Of a DNA stretch of 64,000 bases, positions 10,594 to 21,940 are shown piece by piece. The stretch's first letter is position 1, and each line of letters starts with the position of its first letter. The notes under the pieces are model-generated. The model did no database searches, was not told the DNA's origin, and saw nothing but the letters and a program-made list of their open reading frames with translations. The DNA is taken from assembly GCA_944472155.2 (NCBI GenBank), contig OX235272.1, forward strand, positions 98,710,020 to 98,774,019, read 5' to 3'. A program made the translations under genes and the position numbers. This stretch comes from Trichobilharzia szidati (lineage: Eukaryota > Platyhelminthes > Trematoda > Strigeidida > Schistosomatidae).

Positions 10594-13500
10594 CTAATAA
10601 GAGTTGTACAATACTTATTTAGACATTATTATACTACTACAACAAAACATATTGAGAAATAGGTCATTGAAGACGTAGATCAAAGTAATTTTCAAGTATT
10701 GGTTTTGTAGGGATTTTGTTTGATTGCAATGGGGATTTCATCATGAGCTGACACCAGTTAGAGAACCACTGGAAAACCTGGGAGTACTGGACAGCTGTTT
10801 CGTCCTAGTTTGGGACTCTTCACAGTACGCGCCCACCGGGATTCGAACCCAGGACCTTCTGATTACAAGGCGAGCTCATAGACCAAAGTAGTTAAATCTA
10901 ATACCATATTTAGCACTGTACGAATAAAGTTTTGATACTGTAGTAGAGTACAGCTGCACAATATACGAATCCGCTTGCTTTAACACACTGGTGCAGTACT
11001 ATTTAACATTTCCTTTGTGAATGCAGTCTATCCCGCGAAATCAAACAGAGATTAGTGGAAGGAATATTAATCTAAAAGCATACTATAGAAACTTGTAGGG
11101 GTGAATAATACCTTTGTATTATTAACCTATTGCCTAGATAATTAATCAGCATCTTGCAGTGTCCCTCACTGTTTAAATTGACGACATCTGACACTATCGT
11201 GTTACATTCAGTTGTTCGTACACATTCTTCAGATAGTTAGGCAGCATCACTACTTGAAATTACATCTGGTTTGCTTCTATAGTTCCTTGTTGCTTATCTG
11301 TTCCAGCAATGTGATCTTCAGTATCGAGCTGAAGTACAGATATTTATCATGATTTTACAATCATACTATCTTCTGTTGCATTACTTGCTGTTATATATCG
11401 CTGGTAAATAATATGAACTTTCACCTTAATCTGAACGCTGAAACGGCAGTTAAACACCATGCGCTCGTAAAGAAATCTGTATCTTATCAAACGGACTCAT
11501 AAAGCCAAAGAAGGATTAAAATGAGATATTTTTTCTTTTTCAACTATATTTTTTACTACTCTTGTTCAAATAAAAGTGTCATAGACAAGTGTATGAAGAA
11601 ACGAGAGTGTGGTGGTTTTGTATTTATGTAATATGTGTAGTTCTTTTTATAACTTATTCGGTAGCTAGTTGTGCTCCTTATCAATCGAAAAAGGATGCCA
11701 TCGCATTGTCTGAGTGGTTAGCTAGTCTCGATTTCTTTTCCCAATGGGTGGGATGATGAGTGCGTAGGGCTGAAAAGTCCCGAATTAGGACAGACAACTG
11801 TTCAGCACCCCCTGTTTTTCAAGTTCAGTTAGTGATATAACTTGAAATCAACAGAATCCCTGCAAACCAAAACTTGGAAATGAAACCATTCTGTGAATCA
11901 ACTAATATTTTGGATTACATATATTTTAATAATAGTTGGTATTAGTAGTTGAATGTGTATTAATAATGATTGCTATATCACTACAGAAGTAAGTTATTCA
12001 GTGAAAATGAACTGAAAGTGTTCATTTCTGTGAAATTCGAATGTACGCGTAAGTTATCTCTTCCGTGATAATCAGTCCGAATCGGACCTTCTAGACGATA
12101 TTCTAAATCTTTAAAACTCTACTCGAATCAATGCTGAAAGTGTTAGATAATCAATTCAATTTGCCATTAAACTAAAGGAATTATTATGAATTGGATTAAA
12201 GCAAGAATAAACATTGAAGTAGTGATACAACAGTTACAATCGACTATCATTTCGATAATGGTAGCCTGTTTAAATCACTGGGCTAACCAATTTCTAGTAA
12301 GGATAAAAGCTATCACGGGGTTTTTTTCGCACATGGCATCGCGAACACCACAACATGTATCCCTAGTATGTAAAAAATGTGGTGATGCATCTTTAAAACA
12401 ACCAAACGTAACATGTGATATGATTAAAGTATTCCTCTAAGCACATAATATAAAATTAAATAAGATTAACTACCTGAGGGAATTCAAATCTCAGTTGGCC
12501 ACCTGTATTCTACATATTCAAGAGTATTGAGATGAAAGAGCGGAGAGTTTGTTTTGGAATAAATTATATCCTTACTCCCTGATTTTCCATCGCAAATAAT
12601 GCATCAAATTAACCCTATTTCATTATTTTGTGTCCTTGGGACGCGAGATGTACTCATCTCACATGTTTCAACTCAATGCTGTGTATTTCTCGAAGGGAAA
12701 GATTTGAAAATATCATAAAGGATTGGCTTTGACTTAAGATCGAATAGCACTGCGTCACGAAACACACTGTCGAATGATATTAAATAGTTGGAGGCAAACG
12801 GCAGGAAGCCTCGGACCTAGGCTTCGAGCTAGTTGGCACTCGTCAGCAAGGCGTATCTGCAACCTTGAAGGAACTAAGGTACAAGGCATCCTGCCGATTG
12901 CCTCCAACTATTTAATATCATCAAATCAATGTGCACCGTGATGGCGAGCTTCCTAGAGTGGTGGCCACATTGCAAACCTGACTGATAGAATTCAGTCTGC
13001 ACCAAGGAAAGGACTAGACACGTCACACTAGTTACTAGTGTCCAATCAAAGTACACTGTCAAATATTATTTTACCTGAAGATTCTCAACAAAGAGTAAAT
13101 ATTATACAGTAAAAGATACTGATAATTCTGTACATTGTGAAGACATTTCGTCCAGAATTAAGCTGTTATTATTATTAAATTTTGCATATATGAGATAGAA
13201 GATACTTCCGAAATCCTCAATGCAAGTGGAATTAAAAATGTATTCTTCCTAATCAGGCAAACCTCTGTAAACCTCAAGTTGACAAATGAGGAAGCATAGG
13301 ACAAAAACTTACATTCAGCAACCTTATCAGTAGGAGAAAAACTGAATCCTACAAACGCAAATTTACATAAGGTTGGTAAACCTTAATAAAGTATCAAACC
13401 TAGGAAATGAGACCCAGTATATCACACAACAGGTAGGACAAATACTCGCCGAAGACATTGGCTAGTGGTTGCGCTATGTCGTGAATTGGTATAAGTTAGA

Positions 13501-16500
13501 ATTCATGGGCCATTGGATTGAGTCCCAGTGGCTTAATGGTATACGAGCTCGCCTTGTAACCAGGAGGTCCTGGGTTGAAATTTCGGTGGGTGCGTACTGC
13601 TGAAGAGTCCCAAACTAGGAAGAAACAGCTGTCCATTACTCCAAGGTTTTCCAATGGTCCTCTCACCGATGTCAGCTCATGACGAAATCCTGTAATCAAT
13701 CAAATCCCTGCAAGCAAACACTTGAAGTTTAAGAAAATTCATCCATTTACATAGTATCAGAAGTAAATAATTCAATCATACAGTTGGTCAGTCATGGTCT
13801 GAATACTTTATCAATAAATCCATTGTGTCTGGTGCAAAAGTACTACATTTTCCAGATGTATTTTTCCAATATGCATCATGAAACACGAACCCAAGGTAAA
13901 GAGTTCATCCCTGTAAGAGTTCACTTGACAATCTGATATCAATAATTACCCACTTTACCTAATTAAAAAACGTATCTCCATGGAAATAGCCAACATCCAA
14001 CAGGTGAAATTACCTTGTTTCGGAAACTATAAATTGACTACTTCATTTATCATACATCTATTTGGCATACAAATTAATCAAATTCTTATACAAAACCACA
14101 TACAAAATCTAAAGGATCTAGTAACAATTAGCAGTGAATCCTATATTTTATGCTTCATCTTATTTATGATTCGTCATGTGCATTTATTTATTTCTAAATG
14201 GAGATGAACTAAGGGTTGTCACTTTCCGGCTTTACCAAAACGACAGATATTCACTGAAATGAAAGTGCCTTGCACTAGGATGTCTCAACTGGGAATTACA
14301 TATAAGTAGGACTGATATAAGAATAAAACTTGGGCAATGTGGTAGAGTGTAATTCCATTATGGGTAAATTTCATTTTGATAAAGTCTCACAGTGTTATAC
14401 AGTAATCATATGATATGATTATGAGCAATAAATTGTGCTCGAAACGTCATCAGTAAATATTACTACATAACACTGTGAGACTTTATCAAAAAAGTATAAG
14501 TAGGACTGTTCTGTTAATTGTCATTCCTTAAATATCATTTTACTATTACTGTTGGACTCACTTCTAATCGTATTGATGGACGAAATGGTCGTAATCCTAC
14601 CCATTCTTCAACTATTGGTGATTTACCTAAACCACCATGCCATACATTATCGACTTTTTGAAGAATTCTTTCAGTTGATTCACGTGACACAATAGTATCT
14701 TCTCGTGTTATTGGTCTTTTCACAACTGGGGGTAAAGATTCTCGAAATCCACCAAGTATTACACTTTCTTTGCCTGAATAGCAGTATGTATCGTCATGCT
14801 GAAGTGAAATAAATGGATTGAAACAGAAATAATAAACATATGAATGACTCATTCAAACAACAGAGCATGTAACACAATTAAATAATATTCAGTTTTAAAA
14901 GGAATATTCTCGTATTTGTGCTAATTAGTGAAGGAACTAAAGTTAACAAAGTGAAGGAATTAATGACTCAACAATATCGAAAACCTTTTTACTCTGTATA
15001 TCAGGATGATTGTGATTTCTTATTTCTGTAGATGAAAGTATCCATACTAATTTAAAGACTTTCAATGGAAGATTGGAGCTAAATTACAGAATCAAACGCT
15101 TTGCTCCACTGTTGGCGAGCCTTAGGTATGTGTCGTGTGCACTGAAAACATTGAAAGAGCAGGGCATAGGTACTTAAAAAAATGATTTCAGAATGATCTC
15201 TAATATTGTCAACCTGTACTAAATCAGGCGCTTGGAGTATGTAATACATATATAAAGCATTCTAGATCCCTACATATAGGTGCTTCATTCAGCCTGAATC
15301 GTTATCAAGCTAAGAAAAGTCTGAATAAACAAACATTCATCAGGTCTGATAAACTTATTACAACAGAAGTTTATTCCTTTAGGTGTTCTCCTCCAGACAC
15401 GTTTATACTCACTTTAGTGTCATCATATTTTCAGGAATTTCCCATTGCACTGTGAATTGAAGTAACTTTAATCCAAGAACAATGCACTTCTATTTTGTAC
15501 AGGTGGGGGAAATCTGCAGGATGTCTGCAACGACGATGAGGCTGACATTCCTCCAGAGATTCAGAACCGCATTATCTAGTACGGCAGTTGCAGCAGTACG
15601 AGTAACCTATTCGGATCGTAGTTGACCACCTGTAGGAGTGAATTAAATACACTGACCAGTTTCATACACAGATCCCCCCTCAAATAAATTTGAGCAAAGC
15701 AATAACAGAGCATAAATTATAATATCCTTGATACACACTTCTATTTTATTCAAGAAACTTCTCTTACATCACATATATAAGTGCTGTAATATTTTTATAT
15801 TTCAACAACTTAACATTTTGATTCATTTATACACCATGAACACACACTTTATTTCCAACGAACTAAAGTACGTTAAAACTGTAATAAAGCCATTAACTTT
15901 CATTATTCAGGTTGCAAACAGTTGATAAGATACAGACGAAATAAATGTGATGTTACTGCTTCATTCAAACACTGACCGGCCACTGGAAAATTAACCGATA
16001 CCATAATGTATATTCGTTACAATTGCCATAATGGTGGAAGAAAACTACGCAATAGCTCATCAGCTGAAATGAAAACACTAAATGATAAGTACGTAAATAA
16101 GTGTCAACAAGTTTAAAATGAAATTTTGATAAATCACACAGTGTTATACAGTAATATTAAGTGGTGACGTTTCGAGCACAAACTATTGCTCATAATCATA
16201 TCAAGTTACTCACACAACGTTTTTCCTTCATTTATATACATCAGTGGAATCGATTAGATATTTGAGTAGAAAATCAATATAGGATAAGGTACATTCAGAA
16301 ATAATAATATGAGTGTTATTGATCAAATACAATCAAATGGGAATGATTATTATTATTATTTCTGAATGTACATTATCCTATATTGATTTTCTATTCAAAT
16401 ATCTAATCGATTCCACTGATGTATATAAATGAAGGAAAAACGTTGTGTGAGTAACTTGATATGATTATGAGCAATAGTTTGTGCTCGAAACGTCACCACT

Positions 16501-18088
16501 TAATATTACTGTATAACACTGTGTGATTTATCAAAATAAAATCTTATCTATAATGGAGTTATACTCTACCACAGTGCTCAAGTTTTATAATTATAGCATT
16601 AAAATGAAATTATACTGATGTCGTGCTAAGGTAAAAGTGCATCAGAATAGACAAACAAACCTGTGGCAAACTGCACACATTAGTGTTTTTTTAAACTGTA
16701 AATTCCACACTTCAAAAATATACCATACAAAAATGAAGGGAATAGAAATGTAGAAATGATAATGCACTGAAGAACATGAATATGAGCGAAAAGACAATTA
16801 GATGAAGAATAAATAAAAGGTTCATAATTCCGAAGCTGACAGTAAGTTTCTAAATGATTCTCTAGTAGATGATAATAAGTGATCAAATATAACTTGGGAT
16901 CAACCGAACGCCTACAAACCACCACTTGAATACATCCCCACAACTGTTGGTAATCTTTAGCTGTGCTATCAACAGTTTTCAATAACCCAATAACTCCTGT
17001 CAACCGACCCATACCTCACCTCATGATTTCATCGAATACCAAAATATTCTTTGAATAGAAATACATACGTATGTACAGTGAGAAATAGAATGAAGAGGCA
17101 TCTTAGTTGTAATCACATTTGAAGTAGATCCCACAAAACTTGCAATCAAAGTGTTTTCAGTCGGTCGGCTTAACTCAAAATGAACCAATAGTCAGCATTT
17201 TATCTTATTATTCCTCTTCATTTCACTACAAAATTTATGTACAGCACAAATTGAAATATATGCATAGAAACTCTACTTCACTGGTTCTGTTTCAAGTAAG
17301 ACTTACTCCGAAATAAAATCCGAATTTCATCCAAGGTGCATAAACACGCACTAATTGACCTTTAACCGGTTGTATTTTCGAATCGCTGAAAAGTAAACCT
17401 GATCCTAAACCGGTACAATTCACAATTATGTCCAATTTTTCAGTTTTAGACCAAGTGTACAACTCATTCAGTGAATTGAATTGATCGGTTTTAGAAGAAT
17501 AAATTGGATAATTGGTTTTCATTAAGCTTTCTAGTTCATTCAATAAATACGTCATATGATAACGTGGTTCCACAATACATGTTATATAGAAATAACCCGA
17601 CTTAATGGAATTACTGAATCCAAGTGAATGAATCTATAGAAGAAAAAAAGAAAATATTTGAAATAGAATCTCCAAGCAGAAATGTTGTTAATTACCTCTT
17701 CTTCATCCAAGTATACTGTTTTTCCACATAATTTACCGACAAAAGGGATTTCATTTTTATGATAATCAACAAATAGTTGGTATGTTGGATGAAAGTAGAC
17801 ACCAGATTCTGCTGATTTTGAACTGGCAGCCAACTTCCAATAATGTTCACGACTAATATTACACCAGCGGTTGAATGAACATTCAATTTTCAATCTTTCT
17901 TCTGTATCCGAATCAATCACGGGTAATAATTTAGGGTCTGGTCTAAATATTCCAGCCGCTCCATAACTTGTAACCTCTTCACCTTTTTTATAAGCCTGTA
18001 TAATAATCTCTGAATTTGGATAGTTTTGTTTTATTGCTAAAGCCGTAGAAAGGCCAACAATTCCTGAACCCACCACACCAATTCTCAT
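10435..18088 (-). CDS. D-amino-acid / D-aspartate oxidase family flavoprotein (4 exons)
   Basis: FAD-dependent oxidase that converts a D-amino acid to the 2-oxo acid, ammonia and hydrogen peroxide. Exons (minus strand): 17696-18088, 17307-17633, 14562-14798, 10435-10593; all junctions are phase 0 with GT/AG, giving 371 residues, near the 340-350 usual for the family. Visible motifs: dinucleotide-binding GSGIVG at residues 7-12; VTSYGAAGIFRP at 39-50; NCTGLGSG and PVKGQ in exon 2; GLRPFRPSIRL in exon 3; the family signature HNYGHGSMG in exon 4. The start is the first ATG, directly before the Rossmann strand. The C-terminus ends NSCC, not an SKL-like peroxisomal signal. Introns are 62, 2508 and 3968 bp; the long ones hold SINEs and hairpins. 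Features of both DAO and DDO are present, so the preferred substrate is undecided. Confidence 0.9.
10694..10885 (-). mobile_element. SM-alpha-like SINE, 5'-truncated (copy B, in oxidase intron 3)
   Basis: Minus-strand copy that retains the intact B box ggttcgaatcc, the hammerhead region and the 3' tail. The hammerhead lacks the first core base (guacug then UGAAGA), so cleavage is not expected. It lies in the same orientation as the host gene, so the ribozyme sequence would be present in the pre-mRNA. Confidence 0.75.
11690..11880 (+). mobile_element. Degenerate SM-alpha-like SINE (copy C, in oxidase intron 3)
   Basis: A weak match to the SINE: gtgcgtagggctgaaaagtc, then ttaggacagac and a tail with aatccctgcaaacc. 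The ribozyme core is altered (CUGAAAA) and GAAA is lost. It is antisense to the host gene. Confidence 0.55.
12774..12921. repeat. Hairpin repeat in oxidase intron 3
   Basis: About 37-bp inverted arms at 12774-12810 and 12885-12921 (atgatattaaatagttggag and its complement, then ggcagga) enclose a 74-bp loop. It resembles a small MITE-like insertion; the family is unknown. Confidence 0.55.
13434..13728 (+). mobile_element. SM-alpha-like SINE (copy D, in oxidase intron 3)
   Basis: Near-complete copy missing about 50 bases at the 5' end. It is very similar to copy A, including the same damaged B box (gggttgaaatttc) and the same C-to-A change beside GAAA, which suggests that A and D are the same subfamily. 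It is antisense to the oxidase gene. Confidence 0.8.
13588..13642 (+). ncRNA. Hammerhead ribozyme in SINE copy D
   Basis: The core CUGAAGA, stem II GUCC/GGA, GAAA and minimal stem III ACAG/CUGU are present. Two lesions are visible: the stem II closing pair is lost, as in copy A, and the 3' strand of stem I reads CAUUAC instead of CAGUAC. It is probably inactive or weak. Confidence 0.6.
14374..14491 (+). ncRNA. Hammerhead-like hairpin, PLE-terminal family (oxidase intron 2)
   Basis: 33-bp inverted arms at 14374-14406 and 14459-14491 close a 52-base interior. The interior reads ugauuau, then the hairpin GAGCA/UGCUC, then GAAAC and GUC. This matches a hammerhead with stem I formed by the long arms, stem II GAGCA/UGCUC and a 2-bp stem III (AC/GU). 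The first core strand does not match CUGANGA, so I call it hammerhead-like. The same terminal sequence lies beside a PLE fragment at 33960-34090, which links it to Penelope-like elements. Confidence 0.5.
14562..14798 (-). CDS. Oxidase exon 3
   Basis: The acceptor ttcacttcag precedes 14798. The 79 residues start HDDTYCYSG, contain VILGGF and end GLRPFRPSIRLE before donor GTGAGT. The Arg in GLRPFRP lies where family members contact the substrate carboxylate. Confidence 0.88.
16123..16537. repeat. Large palindrome carrying two PLE hammerhead-like units (oxidase intron 2)
   Basis: Arms of 186 bp at 16123-16308 and 16352-16537 are inverted and nearly identical, with a 43-bp loop. Each arm contains one copy of the hammerhead-like motif (gagcaa...tgctcgaaacgtc), on the minus strand in the left arm and the plus strand in the right. 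As RNA either strand would form a very long duplex. The sequence after 16537 (to about 16590, ending ctcaagtttta) also matches the PLE-terminal family. Confidence 0.75.
17307..17633 (-). CDS. Oxidase exon 2
   Basis: The acceptor ttctatag ends at 17634. The 109 residues run from IHSLGFS to MKFGFYFG, include VNCTGLGSG (second FAD contact) and PVKGQLVRV, and end at donor GTAAGT. Confidence 0.88.
17696..18088 (-). CDS. Oxidase exon 1
   Basis: Starts at ATG 18088-18086 and encodes 131 residues with the FAD-binding Rossmann motif. It ends LDEEE before the donor GTAATT at 17695. Reading on into the intron would add VINN and lose homology. Confidence 0.88.
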
Positions 18089-21067
18089 CGTTTTAACATG
18101 GAATACTTAGGTTTTTGTCCACTAATGATGAAACAATGACCTAATAAAGGGTGACCTTACTGGCTTGAATATGATTGGCTATTTTACGTATTTTAAGAAA
18201 TAGATAGACAAACACCCATTCATATTAGATCATAAAGTCGTCTGCCCAATGTTTATTGATTTGTCATGTGACAGCAACACTCGACGCTGCTTTTGATCAT
18301 GAATATTTATAAACTGGAGGTTAATTGTGGATTTTCTGACATATTATGCATAAGTTGTACGTGTTAATTTACTTGACAGACTTCTCAGTTAGTATTGATA
18401 CTTTAGACAGTTTAAAATTTCTTTTTCAGTGATTAATAAGGTTTCTGGTGTAATCGATATCCTAGAAGGTAACACTGTAGAATACTAAAGCGAAATAAAT
18501 AGTTGGGAGCCACTTAAAGCAGAACTATATTTCCTCTCTCCACGAAACTGAAACTTGAGTTGAGCCATAGATGAAGGCTGTAATTATCACATTGGCTATG
18601 TTACCAACAAATTGGAATCTACAAATCAGAGAACGTGCAATTTCATGCAGAAGTGTAACGTAACGCTAACCATATATTGCAGATTACTTGCAAGTTCTCT
18701 AATGGGTGGACATCAGTTTGTTGACATCAAGGTCGATAAGTTTATTTTGACCCTTACGCGCTGATAAAAATTGTCCATTAAAAGCTATGAAAACCAATAA
18801 AGATGGAGGCGGTTTGTTTGTCAGCATTATACATGTTAGCACCGAACACAAAAGGAAGTAATCCAACTGACTGTATTACTGACTAGAGGGTAATCATGAC
18901 ATCATTCTTATGAAGCAGAATGTTACCTCATGTTTCCTGGAATTTTAAAGCACTACAGGGAAATTAATAATACAAATAGAAAGATTAACAAATAGATCAA
19001 AAGAAGAAGTCACCTTTCTGTTAATTATTCGAAGTTAAAAGGAATAGTAAAAGTGATTCATGATGGGCTGATGACTCTTATATTTGAAACAGATTACTGA
19101 TAAGGGGTTTTCAGTAACCTATAGCTCTGAGTCAGTCATGAAGTTCTAGTTATCTTCGTTTCCGCCAATCATAACTCTTTTGCGTCTGTCTGATACATTT
19201 TTGGAATGCAGTATCATCAATACCCTATCATTTTTACCCTACAGTAAACATTCTGACGACCAGTAGAGTAGTTTATTTGCATTACTTAATCACTTATGCA
19301 TTGATTTTCTTCTGACGACTATTCACTTCGATTGGTTAAATATATTAATACATGAATTCTATAGACCAATAGTTTACTTTGTTTGTTTGTTGGTCGGTTT
19401 GACCTGTGTATTATTATTTTAAAATGAAGGTTATTGTCATAATTTGTTATTTTGGGTAGGACAGTAGGACCGTAAAGGTTAGTGGTTTATCACTCTTGAT
19501 TTTGTGTACATGAATTTATATTTTTATGCGTCTACTAAGAACATTACATTGGTTCATGTTAGCATGATCATCTGAATCCATTTATAACTTCTTAAATATA
19601 GTAAGAAATTTATACCACTACATTCGTTAGAAATTTCATCATTATACTCACCAGATTTCTTCGGTCTGTGTAAGTGAAATTTCTATGAGGTAGTTAATAA
19701 CACGTCAAATTGTAATTGGCTGTGTTTTATGGAAATGGAGACGGAACTTTGTCGAAGTGTTTATAAACTCTCCAACTAGCGAAAATTTGAAAAATCCATA
19801 CAAAAAGGCGGTCTCTACAATATATTTGTATAAGTAGTCATATGTATTGCTCATGATTCACACTCCACTCACTAAGATTAGATATCGTAGAGACTGAAGT
19901 GCGCTTTTATTTACCCACCTAGTTGGCTGTTTGATAAGAGAACTATGTCAACAATTATGAGGTGGTTGAAAGTGGGTTTATAAAATAAGGATAAATTCAA
20001 GCGAGCAATTCAGATTTAGCCTCAATTTTTTATCCACTAGACTTGTGTTCAACAGTACTGGCAGCCAGACACCTCCATTCTTTATATATTCTGACTTCGG
20101 AATACACACGCTGATTGACAAACATAACTGGAGTATTGATTTTTAATCACGCTTTCAGCATGATTAGTCACTCGCTAAAATGCTTGGGTAACTCCCTTCT
20201 TTCTTATAATTAAATGAAACCACTTCTATGTATATCCGCTTACATTTTGCAATTTTGAAAATATTCTTGTCTTTTCCCTATAGGCGTTTCTGTAATCTGA
20301 CTAAGTGTTTATTACTCTGTCTCTTCTGGTATACTGTGGAATATATTGTTTCTCCTTCTTCACTCTTCAAAAATAAACTGACCTCTCATCTTAAGTACGT
20401 CGGAGTATCTACAGTGAATATTTAATTATTCTATACAAATGACGAAAACTTTAAGCAATAAAATGAATTCATCTTATCCAGTATATACTGTTATCACTTC
20501 ATTACTTCTGTTTACAATGAGAGACATTCGTTTTAGTTCAGCATACATGCAAGGAGAGCTTTTGTTAATAATTCACATTAAGAATTCACTGATACAGAAG
20601 TAGAAGTGGAGAGAATACGAGATTAGTTTAATGATAATGGATAATCGGTCTAGTAATGCTGGCACTTAGTTGTAACGATAATGTGAGTTTACTAAGTTAG
20701 TATCACGTGATTGTGGTTAACAGTTTAGAGTGTGACATTTCACACACTTTAGCGTGACGATCACATCCTGTAGATAAATCTGTTCACTAATGTAGATGGC
20801 TGACAGTACATAACAAGTAACTAGGCTGTTCAAATGTATTAAAGTATATATGTTCAATTACTAGCTCACTTATAATTCCATATCTTTTAAGCGATACAGC
20901 AATACGTCTTATACCGTCAGCTTCATAAATCACATTTATTTGACCTTGACTTCTGCTGGCTAATTTTCTGCGGACCAGGCAGTCAAATACTGTGCCACTT
21001 AATCTCTGGAAAAAAAACAGAACAATGATAATTAATGATTAAAACAATTAGTCCCTATTATAAATTT
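18089..21067. other. Region upstream of the oxidase gene, nothing recognised
   Basis: About 3 kb of AT-rich DNA with stops in all frames. The promoter of the oxidase gene should lie in the first part, but no defined element was identified. Confidence 0.4.
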
Positions 21068-21483
21068 TGATAGCGTTATTAGAAGACGGAGATTATCTGA
21101 AAAATGTGATGTATTTGCGCTATACATTTCGAACAATCTGATCACACATTTACTTGTCAAGTCAGTATATATGGAAAAGTTAAATTAAACAAAGTGACAA
21201 AAAAAGAATTAAGAATAATTAACACAAACGTTTGGTAATCCAATCAAATAAGGATTACCAAGGTAGGTTAAGAGTAATAACTAGGGGGGCTTAAGTTTGT
21301 GAATAGCTATAACCTCAGCGTATTTCAGTAAACGCCCTTGACCGTTTTTATAGATGACCTTAAAGGCTGAGTTAACATCAACCTTATGGTTCATCTCGAT
21401 TAGATATGATCAGATCGTTCGAAATGTATAGCGCAAATACATCACATTTTTCAGATAATCTCCGTCTTCTAATAACGCTATCA
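21068..21483. repeat. Inverted repeat beside the PLE (76-bp arms)
   Basis: Arms at 21068-21143 and 21408-21483 are inverted copies with about one mismatch; the spacer is 264 bp. The pair lies 460 bp beyond the GIY-YIG end of the minus-strand PLE at 21941-24360, so it may be its inverted terminal (pseudo-LTR) sequence. Confidence 0.65.
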
Positions 21484-21772
21484 AGATAATAAATGTCTTA
21501 ATCATATGCTAATGCTATATGACAATCTTTAAATCTGAAACGAAAAACCGACTGTTAAATTGAGATGCTTGTAGGGTTCTGATATTAAGAAGTTAACCAT
21601 CTTTTGCGCCTTCATACAAAATCTTAATATTAAATACCAATCATAAAAAGTATCCACATCCAAGTACCTTTTCTGTGTCCAACAATTAAGAAATCATTGA
21701 TCCGAAAATAACATTCTACGAGTAAAATCAATGTACACTGACATTTTTACCGATTACCTATTTAAATAAGGC

Positions 21773-21822
21773 ATTTAGAAGACAAATGTCGTGAGATGAT
21801 GTCATTTCGTGGTTTCTTTACA
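21773..21822 (-). repeat. Second copy of the PLE ORF start (direct repeat)
   Basis: About 50 bp (catttagaagacaaatgtcg) repeat the sequence at 24312-24360, where the PLE reading frame begins, in the same orientation. A partial tandem copy downstream of the element is typical of PLEs, which often carry 5'-truncated tandem units. Confidence 0.6.
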
Positions 21823-21940
21823 ACCCCTCTACAACTAACATGGTTCACAAAAATAAAATAAAATGCCTGACAGCTACTGTTATATAAAACAAAAGTACAT
21901 ACTAATGACCAGTCATATTAAAATAGGTCAAGTAGTCAGC

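Noticed and set aside
12186..12440. 84-residue open frame inside oxidase intron 3
   Set aside because: No homology recognised, and on the opposite strand to the host gene.
13540..13590. Apparent tRNA gene (A and B box-like sequences)
   Set aside because: The boxes belong to the SINE; no cloverleaf with an anticodon arm can be drawn.
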